NCBI RefSeq assembly: GCF_030440515.1 | Contig: NZ_CP076543.1 | Location: 6,859,001-6,923,000 of the forward strand | Length of the DNA stretch: 64,000 nucleotides | Reading direction: 5' to 3' | From: Streptomyces xanthophaeus | Lineage (GTDB): Bacteria; Actinomycetota; Actinomycetes; Streptomycetales; Streptomycetaceae | Shown: positions 24,912 to 33,929 of the stretch, in pieces | Numbering within the stretch: the first letter of the stretch is position 1 | Layout of the letters: each line of letters begins with the position of its first letter | Notes under the pieces: generated by a model | The model's input: only the letters and a program-made list of their open reading frames with translations | Database searches by the model: none | What the model was told of the DNA's origin: nothing | Position numbers and translations under genes: made by a program

Positions 24912-26984
24912 TCAGCTGCTGTAGACGCCGACCTCGTGGAGCGAATACCCCCACTTGGTGCCGCGCTCGAGTCCCTGGACGCGGACGTAGCGGGCCGGCA
25001 CCCCGGAGAAGCGGGCCGTGTCCAGGCCGCCGTCACCGGCGGTCGTGGACCAGACGGTCTGCCAGTTCGTGTCGTCCGTGGAGACCTCGATGCGGTACGC
25101 CTTCCCGTACGCGGCCTCCCAGTCGAGCGTGATGCGCCCCACCCGGTTCGCGGACCCGAGGTCGATGCGCAGCCACTGGTTGTCGTTCCACTCGCTCGCC
25201 CAGCGGGTGCCCGAGTCGCCGTCCACGGCCCGGCCCGGGGAGTAGTTCACGAAGGGGTTCCACCACTCCGCGCTCGACGCCGAGGCCGGGGAGCCCGTGG
25301 CGAGGTTCACCCCGGACTTGTGCTTCTCGGAGTTCCCCCAGGTGGTCAGGTAGGACTCGGCGCCCTTGAACAGGTCGTCCACCACGCCCTGGCCGCCGAC
25401 GAGGCGGATGTCCTCGATCCAGTCGGGGACCAGACCGTAGTGCGAGGCGCCGTCGGTGTTGAGGTCCCACGTCCGCGAGCCGGTGGTCTGCCGGTCGATG
25501 ACGGAGCCGCCGTCGGTGCTGCGGAACGGGTAGCGCACCGGGTTCGGGGTGTCGGCCCCGCGCGGTCCGGGCCAGCCTCCGACGCCGTTCATGTCGGTGC
25601 CGTACCCGTAGCCGACGTTGTACTTCTCGCGCAGCGCGTCCGTCCGCTTCGCCTCGGCGCTGAATCCCTCGGCACCGCTCATGTACGAGGCGATGAAGCC
25701 GCCGAGCTTGTAGACCCGCTCGGTCCAGTCCATGTCCATCCAGCTGTGCGAGGAGATCACACCCGGGTACGACTCGGACTCCATGATGTCGAAGGACCGG
25801 CCCGCGGCCTTCACGCTCATGTGGTCGACCTCGAGCATCATCTTGCGCTTCATCATGCCGCGCACCGCGTACTCGCCGAGTTCCGTGAGTCCGCGCGTAT
25901 TGCACTGGGCGTCGGCGGCGTAGGACGGGATCGCCACCCCCGCCGGGAGTTTGCTCTGCACTGCGGGCGTGGCCGCCGCCAGCCCGATGGGGTTGTCGTG
26001 CTGCGGGCCGGTGCACTTCTCCGTCTTCCAGAAGGTCCCGGTCGACAGGAACTGGCCCGCGTTGATGGCTGTACCCAGGGCGCCCTCGTCGAAGCGGACC
26101 CCGCACAGGGCGTTGTCGAACTTGTGGCACAGGAACATGCTGCGCACCCCGAGGCGGTACAGCTCGTCCAGGCCGCGGTCGATGTCCGCCTTGCTGCACT
26201 GCGCGATGTCCAGGATCTGCTTGCAGCCGAAGGGCTCGGAGGTCTCGACCCCGAGGACCACGGCCAGCTTGCCCTGCTGGACGACGTCGCGGGCCTGCGC
26301 GGAGTCCGTGACGATCCGGAACCAGCCCTTGCCCGGGCCGCCGTACATCTTGTCGATGTAGGCCTGCATGTCGTAGGTCTTCTGCGCTTCGAGCCGGATG
26401 GCCGTCATCTCGTCGCAGCCGCGGTCCTTGAAGAAGTAGACCGAGCAGATGACGCCGTTGGTGACGAGGTCGTTCACGAGCACGCGCTGACCGCCGCGCC
26501 AGGCCCGCTCGACCCAGGCGTAGTAGTTCTGCTGGTGGGTCAGCGAGTCGTGGGCGGGCCAGTCCTTGAAGGTCGGCCAGCCGTTCGGGTCGTGCTTGCC
26601 GTCACCGCCCTTGGTGATGAAGTCGAAGATCGCGAGCGTGCCGTCGGGGTAGTGCTCGGGGCAGTCCTTGAGCGCGTCGGCCACCCCCGCCTCCGAGAAC
26701 GGCTTGCCGCAGATGAGGCGGCCGCCGAAGCCCTCGTTGGACATCAGGTGGTCGTGCGCGTCGACGAAGCCCCGGACCCGTCCCTGGGCGTCGGTCCCTT
26801 TGAAGGGTTCGCCCGTGACGTTGATGTCGGAGTCGGGTGCGGGCCGTGCGACCGGGTTCCACCAGCCGGGGTCGGCGGCGGAAGCGGGTACGGGGCCGAG
26901 CACCATGGCCACCACGGCGAGGAGCAATGACAGGACCGCCAGGGGCCTACGCCTGTGGTGCGTGTGTCGAGAAATGGTCATCAC
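24912..26984 (-). CDS. Secreted M19-like dipeptidase/amidohydrolase with C-terminal discoidin domain
   Basis: A 690-residue exported protein. The signal peptide has basic HTHHRRRP, then VLSLLLAVVAMVLGPVPASA. The metal-dependent hydrolase barrel has H-x-H in GFVDAHDHLMS (about residue 75) and likely further ligands in LEVDHMSV, SSHSWMDMDW and YGTDMNG, consistent with membrane-dipeptidase relatives. Residues 555-690 form an F5/8 type C (discoidin) domain (SGTRWASEWNDNQWLRIDLG, YVRVQGLERGTKWGYSLHEV), which binds sugars or cell surfaces. The substrate is unknown. An upstream palindrome at 27144-27158 may regulate it. Confidence 0.88.
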   Translation of the reverse strand: MMTISRHTHHRRRPLAVLSLLLAVVAMVLGPVPASAADPGWWNPVARPAPDSDINVTGEPFKGTDAQGRVRGFVDAHDHLMSNEGFGGRLICGKPFSEAGVADALKDCPEHYPDGTLAIFDFITKGGDGKHDPNGWPTFKDWPAHDSLTHQQNYYAWVERAWRGGQRVLVNDLVTNGVICSVYFFKDRGCDEMTAIRLEAQKTYDMQAYIDKMYGGPGKGWFRIVTDSAQARDVVQQGKLAVVLGVETSEPFGCKQILDIAQCSKADIDRGLDELYRLGVRSMFLCHKFDNALCGVRFDEGALGTAINAGQFLSTGTFWKTEKCTGPQHDNPIGLAAATPAVQSKLPAGVAIPSYAADAQCNTRGLTELGEYAVRGMMKRKMMLEVDHMSVKAAGRSFDIMESESYPGVISSHSWMDMDWTERVYKLGGFIASYMSGAEGFSAEAKRTDALREKYNVGYGYGTDMNGVGGWPGPRGADTPNPVRYPFRSTDGGSVIDRQTTGSRTWDLNTDGASHYGLVPDWIEDIRLVGGQGVVDDLFKGAESYLTTWGNSEKHKSGVNLATGSPASASSAEWWNPFVNYSPGRAVDGDSGTRWASEWNDNQWLRIDLGSANRVGRITLDWEAAYGKAYRIEVSTDDTNWQTVWSTTAGDGGLDTARFSGVPARYVRVQGLERGTKWGYSLHEVGVYSS

Positions 26985-27294
26985 TCACGTCTTAAGGTCA
27001 GCCGGATGGCGCGGTCGGGGAGCCGGATCCGTTCAGGGGCATGACGAGCCACGGCCACAGGCGTGACTTGTCATGGACCCCACAAACAGTGGGACGAGAA
27101 TCGCGACTGCCATCGACAGAGTCAATAGTCCGGGACACCTGACCTGATGATTCATCAGATGAGCAGATCCTTCACAAGGCCCACGCATCGTTCACGGGCC
27201 GGGAGACATGAGTGGGGGAGCGGCCCGGCTCGGCACGGTACGCGCAGGAGTGCGCGAGCCGGGTCCGCCCCCCCGGGGCGACGGCGCCTTGGCG
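26985..27294. promoter_or_regulatory. Dipeptidase upstream region with 15-bp palindrome
   Basis: These 310 bases contain no convincing gene. At 27144-27158 is the perfect palindrome CTGATGATTCATCAG (7-bp arms), 160 bp upstream of the dipeptidase start, a plausible operator for a GntR- or TetR-type regulator. The DNA between 27060 and 27180 is noticeably less GC-rich than its surroundings, as expected of a promoter. Confidence 0.5.
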
Positions 27295-28599
<1,305 letters not shown>

Positions 28600-28720
28600 T
28601 TACGAACGCCAGTTCAGCCACACGGGCGAGCCGCCCTCGCCCACCCCGTTCCCGCCGTCGGAGCGGCGTGGCGCGTGCCCGGGTGCGCCACACCCAGGCA
28701 ACCGCTCGGACGCGCGGCTC

Positions 28721-28783
28721 AGGGGGTGTCTTGTCGGTCAGACCGGGCGCCGCGAGCCCGGTCTGACCGACAAGACACCCCCT
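28721..28783. repeat. Perfect 28-bp inverted repeat upstream of an XRE regulator
   Basis: Arms 28721-28748 (starting AGGGGGTGTCTTGTCGGTCA) and 28756-28783 are perfect complements around a 7-nt centre GCCGCGA. It ends 11 bp before the GTG of the MmyB-type regulator and overlaps its probable -10 (TAGTCT, 28783-28788). It is much longer than a normal operator. It could be a regulator-binding site, a terminator-like hairpin, or a palindromic mobile-element remnant. Confidence 0.9.
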
Positions 28784-28794
28784 AGTCTGAAGCA

Positions 28795-29622
28795 GTGACC
28801 AGCAACGATCTCGGAGACTTCCTGCGTGCCCGGCGCGCGCGCCTGCGGCCCGACGACGTGGGACTCACCTCCTACGGACGCCGCCGGGTGGCTGGGCTGC
28901 GCCGCGAAGAGGTCGCGGTCCTCGCCGGAATGAACAGCGACTACTACGCCCGGCTGGAACAGGGGCGCGAACGCGGCCCTTCCCCGCAGATCCTGGACGC
29001 GATCAGCGGCGCCCTGCGCCTGGACGAAGCGGCACGGGAACACCTCTTCCGGCTGGCGGGCACCGCGCCGGACGGTGACCGGCCGCAGCCGAGGGAGTCG
29101 ATCGGCGCCCCTCTGCGCCAACTGCTGGACGGGTACACGGGCACCCCGGCGTTCGTCCTGAACCCCGCCACCGACCTGCTGGCGGCCAACGCGATGGCCG
29201 AGGCGCTGTTCTCCCCGTTCGCGCAGCGGGACAACCTCGCGCGCATGACGTTCCTCGACCCCGCGGCCCGGCCGTTCTTCGTCCGCTGGGACCGCGCGGC
29301 CGAGGCGGTGGTGGCCGGCCTGCGCCACGCGGCCGGCCTCGATCCGCACTACCCCCGCCTGGGCGCCCTGGTCCGTGAACTCGGAAAGATCAGCCCGGAG
29401 TTCACGACGCTCTGGGCCGCGCACACCGTCCGCGGCAAGACCCACGACACCAAGGAGCTCGACCACCCGGACGTCGGTCCGCTCCTGCTCGGCTTCCAGT
29501 CCTTCGCCGTGCTCGGAGCGCCGGGCCAGCAACTGGTGATCTACCACGCCGAACCGGGAAGCCCGAGCGCCCGGGGCCTCGCCCTGCTCGGCAGCCTGCA
29601 CGCCACCCGCCGGACGTCATGA
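28795..29622 (+). CDS. XRE-family regulator with MmyB-type ligand domain
   Basis: A 275-residue transcription factor. HTH at residues 8-70 (RRVAGLRREEVAVLAGMNSD, YYARLEQGRERGPS). The C-terminal MmyB-like domain contains PAFVLNPATDLLAANAMAEA, then FVRWDRAAEAVVAGLRHAAG, WAAHTVRGKTHDTKELDHPD and LVIYHAEPGSPS. The GTG is 6 nt from a TAGTCT -10 box, so the transcript is probably leaderless. These regulators usually control an adjacent oxidoreductase; here the downstream neighbour is a convergent amidohydrolase, so the target is unclear. Last 6 bp overlap that gene. Confidence 0.9.
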   Translation: MTSNDLGDFLRARRARLRPDDVGLTSYGRRRVAGLRREEVAVLAGMNSDYYARLEQGRERGPSPQILDAISGALRLDEAAREHLFRLAGTAPDGDRPQPRESIGAPLRQLLDGYTGTPAFVLNPATDLLAANAMAEALFSPFAQRDNLARMTFLDPAARPFFVRWDRAAEAVVAGLRHAAGLDPHYPRLGALVRELGKISPEFTTLWAAHTVRGKTHDTKELDHPDVGPLLLGFQSFAVLGAPGQQLVIYHAEPGSPSARGLALLGSLHATRRTS

Positions 29623-31029
29623 CCGCCCGGCGGCCCGGCCGGCCGCGGCGTCGAGTACGTACGTGCGGGAGGCCTGGACCTCCTCGCGCAGGGCGGGCAG
29701 GTCCACGTCCAGTACCTGTCCGTTCCATTTGCGGGGCGTGCCGCCCACGAGGACGGCGCTGATGTTGCGGGCGTCCGAGCCGAGGACGACGGTCCCGATC
29801 GGATCGTTGAGGGGCATGTTGTTGAGGTCCTCGGCGCGGATGACCAGCAGGTCGGCCTTCTTCCCCGGAGTGAGGGAGCCGGTCACCGCGTCCAGGCCGT
29901 TGGTCCGGGCGCCCTGGAGGGTGGCGAAATCCAGGACGTCATGGGTGGTGATGCGCACCGGTCGCCCGCCGGTGCCGTGGACGGCGTTCACCGCCCGCAT
30001 CCGCTGGACCGTGTGCAGGGCCCGCATCTGCGTGAACATGTCTCCGGCCAGGGCGACTTCGACGTCGATGCTCAGTCCCGGCCGGATGCCGGCCGCCAGC
30101 GCCTCGTCGACGGCCGGTACCGCGGTCTCCAGTCCGATCTGCGCGTCCGAGGTGGGCGCCAGGGCGATGGTCGTGCCGCTCTCCCCGATCGCTTGCCAGG
30201 CCTGCGGAGTCAGACCGGTGGCGTGGATGAGGGTCAGGCCGGGGCCGAGCAGGCCGTCCGCCGCCCACCGCTGCACCGCGTGGGAGGAGGGGGCGCCGAA
30301 GACGGCGTCCACGCTGACACCGACGTCCAGATCCCGGGCCGCACGCGCGAGTTCAGGGCCGTACGCGAGAGCGGGACCGGCGATCTCGTCGGTGGCCAGT
30401 GCGGCCACGCGCAGCGTCAGCAGCTGGTCGTCACTGCTGAACCAGCGCTCCTTGAGCCGGGCCAGGTCGCCGGGCCACTGCCGGTCCCAGTCCCCGAAGT
30501 GCGGTCCCATGGAGGCGTGGACGCCGCGGATGCCGGTGTCCAGCAGCGCCTGGACGGCGGCGTCGGAATGCTCGGGCGTCCGTGCGTTGTGGGAGAAGTC
30601 CAGCATGCAGGTGATGCCGCTGTCGAGCGCGGACAGTGCGGCCAGGCGGGTGCCGACGTACATGTCCTGCGGCCGGTAGACCGGCGCGTAGCCGGCCAGG
30701 GTGGTCGAGACGTAGGCGCCGAGATCGTCCACGTCCGGCATGATCCGGCGCAGCTGGGTCTGCCAGGCGTGACGGTGGGTGTCGACGAAGCCGGGCGTCA
30801 GGATCGTGTCGGTGGCGTCGACGACCACGGCGCCGTCCCGGTCCAGGCCGGGCCCGACCGCCGCGACCGTATCGCCTACGACCAGCAGGTCCGCGTGGTC
30901 GAGGACACCGAGGTGCGGGTCCATCGTGACGATCGTGGCGCCGGTGAACAGGATGCGCCGTCCCGGATCGGCGGCCCGGAGCCGGAGCCGATCGAGGACG
31001 GCGTGGCTGGTGGTGTCGTTGCGGGGCAT
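29617..31029 (-). CDS. Amidohydrolase family protein (SsnA/TrzN/cytosine-deaminase-like)
   Basis: A 470-residue metal-dependent hydrolase. N-terminal composite domain ILFTGATIVTMDPHLGVLDH, first metal site H-x-H in VDTHRHAWQTQLRR near residue 85, later residues HASMGPHFGDWDR, LIHATGLTP and the APTSDAQIG region where the metal Asp sits, then the C-terminal FATLQGARTNGLDAVTGSLTPGKKADL segment typical of deaminase/dechlorinase members. ATG 31029 has AGGA 8 nt upstream. It is likely to deaminate or dehalogenate a heterocycle; substrate unknown. Its stop overlaps the convergent XRE gene by 6 bp. Confidence 0.88.
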   Translation of the reverse strand: MPRNDTTSHAVLDRLRLRAADPGRRILFTGATIVTMDPHLGVLDHADLLVVGDTVAAVGPGLDRDGAVVVDATDTILTPGFVDTHRHAWQTQLRRIMPDVDDLGAYVSTTLAGYAPVYRPQDMYVGTRLAALSALDSGITCMLDFSHNARTPEHSDAAVQALLDTGIRGVHASMGPHFGDWDRQWPGDLARLKERWFSSDDQLLTLRVAALATDEIAGPALAYGPELARAARDLDVGVSVDAVFGAPSSHAVQRWAADGLLGPGLTLIHATGLTPQAWQAIGESGTTIALAPTSDAQIGLETAVPAVDEALAAGIRPGLSIDVEVALAGDMFTQMRALHTVQRMRAVNAVHGTGGRPVRITTHDVLDFATLQGARTNGLDAVTGSLTPGKKADLLVIRAEDLNNMPLNDPIGTVVLGSDARNISAVLVGGTPRKWNGQVLDVDLPALREEVQASRTYVLDAAAGRAAGRS

Positions 31030-31126
31030 GCGGAGGTCCTGCCGTGAGGGGATGTGGACCCTCAGCCTCGGCCCGTGGGGAGGTGGCAGCCAGGCCGCCC
31101 TCTGCCCGGGTGCGGCACACCCATGC

Positions 31127-32668
31127 TCACGGTGCGGCGGGCCGCGCCGCCCACGCGGCGAGCGCACTCTCGCGCCCGGTGCGGCGCAGCCCGGCGTCGG
31201 TGCTCCTGGTGGCCCAGGCGACGTGTCCGTCGGGGCGGATCAGGACCTCGCGGACCCCGCCGAGCTCGGGGTGTTCCTCGGTCGCGCGGGCGGTGAAGGC
31301 GCCGATCCGCGGGCCCCGTCCGGTGGCGGGGGCCGCGTACGCCTCGGGGTGCGTGTCCCGCGCGTCCATGAGCCGGAGCAGGGCGAAGCCGCCCCGGTGC
31401 AGGAGCTCGTACACCCGCGTCGCGTCCGATCCGGCCGGACCGGTCACGCTCAGGCCGATGTCGGGCATCCGGCGGCCGACCAGCGGATCCGCGTCGGGGG
31501 AGCCGGCCGGGTAGGTGGTGCCGAGCGCGGACACCCGGTCGGCGAGACGGCGGTTGACCTCGGGCATCGCCAGCAGTTCCTCGAAGAGCCCGCGCAGCGC
31601 GGCGGCCGGCCGCCGGTAGCGGGCCACCAGCGGCAGCTCCGCCAGCAGCGTCTGCACCTCGGTGTTCTCGGCGACGGCGCGGCCGACGGGGTGGCGCTCG
31701 GCGTGATACGTGTCGAGGAGCCCGGGCGGGGCCCAGCCGTGCACCTCCGCCGCCAGTTTCCAGCCGAGGTTCATGGCGTCCTGGAGCCCGGTGTTGAGGC
31801 CCTGGCCCCCGGCCGGGAAGTGGATGTGGGCGGCGTCGCCCGCCAGGAGGACACGGCCGGAGCGGTAGGCGGCGGCCAGCCGGGTGGCATTGCCGAAGCG
31901 CGAGAGCCAGCGGGGCCGGTCGACCCCGAAGTCGGAGCCGCAGATCCGTATCAGCGCCGTACGGAACTCCTCCAGGGTCACCGGCACCCGCGCCGGTGTC
32001 CGCATCCGCTCCGGATCGATGTACACGAAGCGGGTGAGCCCTCCCTCCAGGGGGACGGCGAGTACGCCCGCGGCGCGCGCGGTCGCGAGGGCCGCGGGGT
32101 CGGCCCCGGCGGTGGCGAAGTCCCCGAGCACCCCGGTCAGGGTCTCGTCGGTGCCCGGGAATTCGATTCCGGCCGCCTGCCGGACGAAGCCGCGACCGCC
32201 GTCGCATCCCACCAGGTAGGCGGCGCGAACCGTCCGCGGGTCCCCGTCCGGCCCGCGCACCTCCGCCTCGACCCCGTCCTCGTCCTGGCGCAGGCCCGTG
32301 AGCGCGTGCCCGCGGTGGATCCGCACCCCCAGCTCGTGCGCCCGCTCGGCCAGCAGGGCCTCGGTGCGCGCCTGCGCCAGGAACAGGGTGTGCGGATGGC
32401 GGCTGTCCAGCGCGGCGAAGTCCAGCGGGGTGTCGAGGGCGGCGAAGTGCCATCCCGGCAGGGTCCGGCCGAGCTGCAGGAAGCGCGGGGCCAGCCCGCG
32501 CAGGTCCATCAGTTCCAGGCTGCGCGGATGCAGGGTCAGCGCCCGGGAGTTCTGGTGGGGCTCGGTGCGCCGCTCGACGACCAGGGTCCGTACGCCGGCC
32601 AGTGCCAGCTCGCAGGCGAGCAGCAGCCCGGTCGGTCCCGCTCCCACGACGATCACGCCGGTATCCAT
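31127..32668 (-). CDS. FAD-dependent aromatic monooxygenase (PheA/TfdB, RIFMO-like)
   Basis: A 513-residue class A flavin monooxygenase. GxGxxG in VIVVGAGPTGLLLACELALAG with Glu33 in VVERR, DG motif VGCDGGRGFVRQAAG near residue 160, and VLLAGDAAHIHFPAGGQGLN near residue 275. The C-terminal thioredoxin-like domain ends with LIRPDGHVAWATR. ATG 32668 has GGGAGG 8 nt upstream. It is divergent from a TetR gene with a double operator between them, the usual layout of drug- or aromatic-inducible detoxifying monooxygenases (for example rifampicin or tetracycline monooxygenases). The inducer is unknown. Confidence 0.92.
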   Translation of the reverse strand: MDTGVIVVGAGPTGLLLACELALAGVRTLVVERRTEPHQNSRALTLHPRSLELMDLRGLAPRFLQLGRTLPGWHFAALDTPLDFAALDSRHPHTLFLAQARTEALLAERAHELGVRIHRGHALTGLRQDEDGVEAEVRGPDGDPRTVRAAYLVGCDGGRGFVRQAAGIEFPGTDETLTGVLGDFATAGADPAALATARAAGVLAVPLEGGLTRFVYIDPERMRTPARVPVTLEEFRTALIRICGSDFGVDRPRWLSRFGNATRLAAAYRSGRVLLAGDAAHIHFPAGGQGLNTGLQDAMNLGWKLAAEVHGWAPPGLLDTYHAERHPVGRAVAENTEVQTLLAELPLVARYRRPAAALRGLFEELLAMPEVNRRLADRVSALGTTYPAGSPDADPLVGRRMPDIGLSVTGPAGSDATRVYELLHRGGFALLRLMDARDTHPEAYAAPATGRGPRIGAFTARATEEHPELGGVREVLIRPDGHVAWATRSTDAGLRRTGRESALAAWAARPAAP

Positions 32669-32689
32669 CGGTGATGCCTCCCACAATTA

Positions 32690-32719
32690 GTGAACGGTGT
32701 TCACGTGAACGATGTTCAC
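32690..32719. promoter_or_regulatory. Tandem double TetR operator
   Basis: Two directly abutting 15-bp palindromes, GTGAACGGTGTTCAC (32690-32704) and GTGAACGATGTTCAC (32705-32719), each with perfect 6-bp arms. They sit between the divergent monooxygenase (start 32668) and TetR gene (start 32733) and overlap the likely promoters, so one repressor dimer pair should shut both genes. Confidence 0.93.
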
Positions 32720-32732
32720 TATAGTGAGGCCC

Positions 32733-33437
32733 ATGAGCTCCCCGTCAATCCCGGCCCGGGGCCGCCCGGCCCGCCTCGACCGCGACCGGACGGTCGACAC
32801 GGCCCTGGAACTCCTGGACGAAGTCGGCCTCGACGCGCTGACGATGCGCCGCCTGGCCGATGCGATGGACGTCCAGGCCGGCGCGCTGTACCGGTACTTC
32901 GCCACCAAGGACGACCTGCTGACCGCGATGGCGGAACGCATGCTGGACGGTCTCGCGGCGACCAGGACCGACGGCGACTGGAGCGAGCGGCTGGCCGCCC
33001 TCGCCCGGGCCATGCGCACGGCACTGCTCGCCCGCCGCGACGGCGCTCGCGTCTACGCAGGCACGCATGCGACCGGGCCCCACACCCTCGGCTTCGCCGA
33101 AGCGGTCGTCGGGGTGCTGCGCGCGGCCGGCTTCGGCGAGGAGGACGCCGCGTGCACGCTCATGGCGGTGGCCCACTTCACCATCGGCCACACGCTGGAG
33201 GAGCAGGCCGCGCTCCGGCTGCCGGAGGGCGACGGGGCGGCGGATTCCGAGCGCCTGCGCCGGGCGGCCGAGCCCGAACGGTATCCGCAGCTCGCCGCCG
33301 TGCTGCCCACGCTCGTCAGTGGAGACTTCGCGGCGCACTTCGATTTCGGGCTGGCCCTGCTCCTGCAGGGGCTGCGGGCCCTGGATCGGGCGCCGACCTG
33401 CGGCGATGACCCTGAAATATACTGTCGGGGTGACTGA
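32733..33437 (+). CDS. TetR-family regulator (TetR_C_1 class)
   Basis: A 234-residue repressor. HTH at residues 20-70 (TVDTALELLDEVGLDALTMR, then MDVQAGALYRYFATKDDLLT). The C-terminal domain (WSERLAALARAMRTALLARR, VAHFTIGHTLEEQAALRL, FDFGLALLLQGL) matches the tetracycline-repressor C-terminal class. I chose ATG 32733; an upstream ATG at 32712 lies inside the operator. It should bind the two GTGAAC-N3-GTTCAC sites and respond to the monooxygenase substrate. Overlaps the PhnA-like gene by 8 bp. Confidence 0.92.
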   Translation: MSSPSIPARGRPARLDRDRTVDTALELLDEVGLDALTMRRLADAMDVQAGALYRYFATKDDLLTAMAERMLDGLAATRTDGDWSERLAALARAMRTALLARRDGARVYAGTHATGPHTLGFAEAVVGVLRAAGFGEEDAACTLMAVAHFTIGHTLEEQAALRLPEGDGAADSERLRRAAEPERYPQLAAVLPTLVSGDFAAHFDFGLALLLQGLRALDRAPTCGDDPEIYCRGD

Positions 33438-33786
33438 GAACTCCCTGCCTCCCTGCCCCGAATGCGCGGGCGCGTACACCTACGAGATGGGAGCGCTCCT
33501 GGTCTGCCCCGAGTGCGGGCACGAGTGGCCGCTCGCCCCGGGTGAGTCCGGCGGCGTCCCCGAGGAGCGGGTGGTCAAGGACGCGGTCGGCAATGTGCTG
33601 GCCGACGGGGACACCGTGACGGTGGTCAAGGGCCTGAAGGTCAAGGGCAGCCCGTCCGGCATCAAGGCGGGCACGAAGGTGCGCAACATCCGGCTGGTGG
33701 ACGGCGTCGACGGCCATGACATCGACTGCAAGGTCGAGGGGTTCGGCGCGATGCAGCTGAAGTCCAGCGTGGTCAGGAAGGTCTGA
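33430..33786 (+). CDS. PhnA-like zinc-ribbon protein
   Basis: A 118-residue protein of the PhnA/YjdM family. N-terminal zinc ribbon with two C-x-x-C knuckles (PPCPECAGAY and LVCPECGHEW), then a C-terminal SH3-like barrel: VVKDAVGNVLADGDTVTVVK, GIKAGTKVRNIRLVDGVDGH and VEGFGAMQLKSSVVRKV. Despite the name, no phosphonate enzyme activity is established for this family. A TATACT -10 box lies at 33418-33423, six bases before the GTG, so the gene is probably expressed from its own leaderless promoter inside the TetR gene's end. Confidence 0.92.
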   Translation: MTENSLPPCPECAGAYTYEMGALLVCPECGHEWPLAPGESGGVPEERVVKDAVGNVLADGDTVTVVKGLKVKGSPSGIKAGTKVRNIRLVDGVDGHDIDCKVEGFGAMQLKSSVVRKV

Positions 33787-33816
33787 CCGGACCGGACCGG
33801 ACCGGACCGGATCCGG
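33787..33816. repeat. Pentanucleotide tandem repeat
   Basis: Consecutive ACCGG units (about five copies, ending in a variant ATCCGG) directly after the PhnA-like stop codon. Non-coding; no function is apparent. Confidence 0.85.
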
Positions 33817-33844
33817 CCGTCTGTCGGCGGATGCCGGCGGAACA

Positions 33845-33885
33845 CGAAGGCGCCTGTCGGGCATGGTCCCGATCAGGCGCCTTCG
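33845..33885. terminator. Bidirectional hairpin terminator
   Basis: Outer 12-bp stem CGAAGGCGCCTG (33845-33856) with 33874-33885, continued after a one-base mismatch by inner TCGGG/CCCGA. It lies between the convergent PhnA-like and AfsA-like genes. Confidence 0.88.
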
Positions 33886-33929
33886 TCGTTCTTCCGCAGG
33901 GGTGGAGCCGATCCGGCGGGGCGGGCCGG

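Noticed and set aside
21254..25036. 1,260-codon minus-strand open frame across metE
   Set aside because: Shadow of metE and the riboswitch region; no family motifs. The metE frame on + has all catalytic residues.
24687..26930. 747-codon + strand open frame starting in the heptamer repeat
   Set aside because: Antisense to the dipeptidase. Its N-terminus is just the translated minisatellite (repeated P-G-A-W-C-type peptides).
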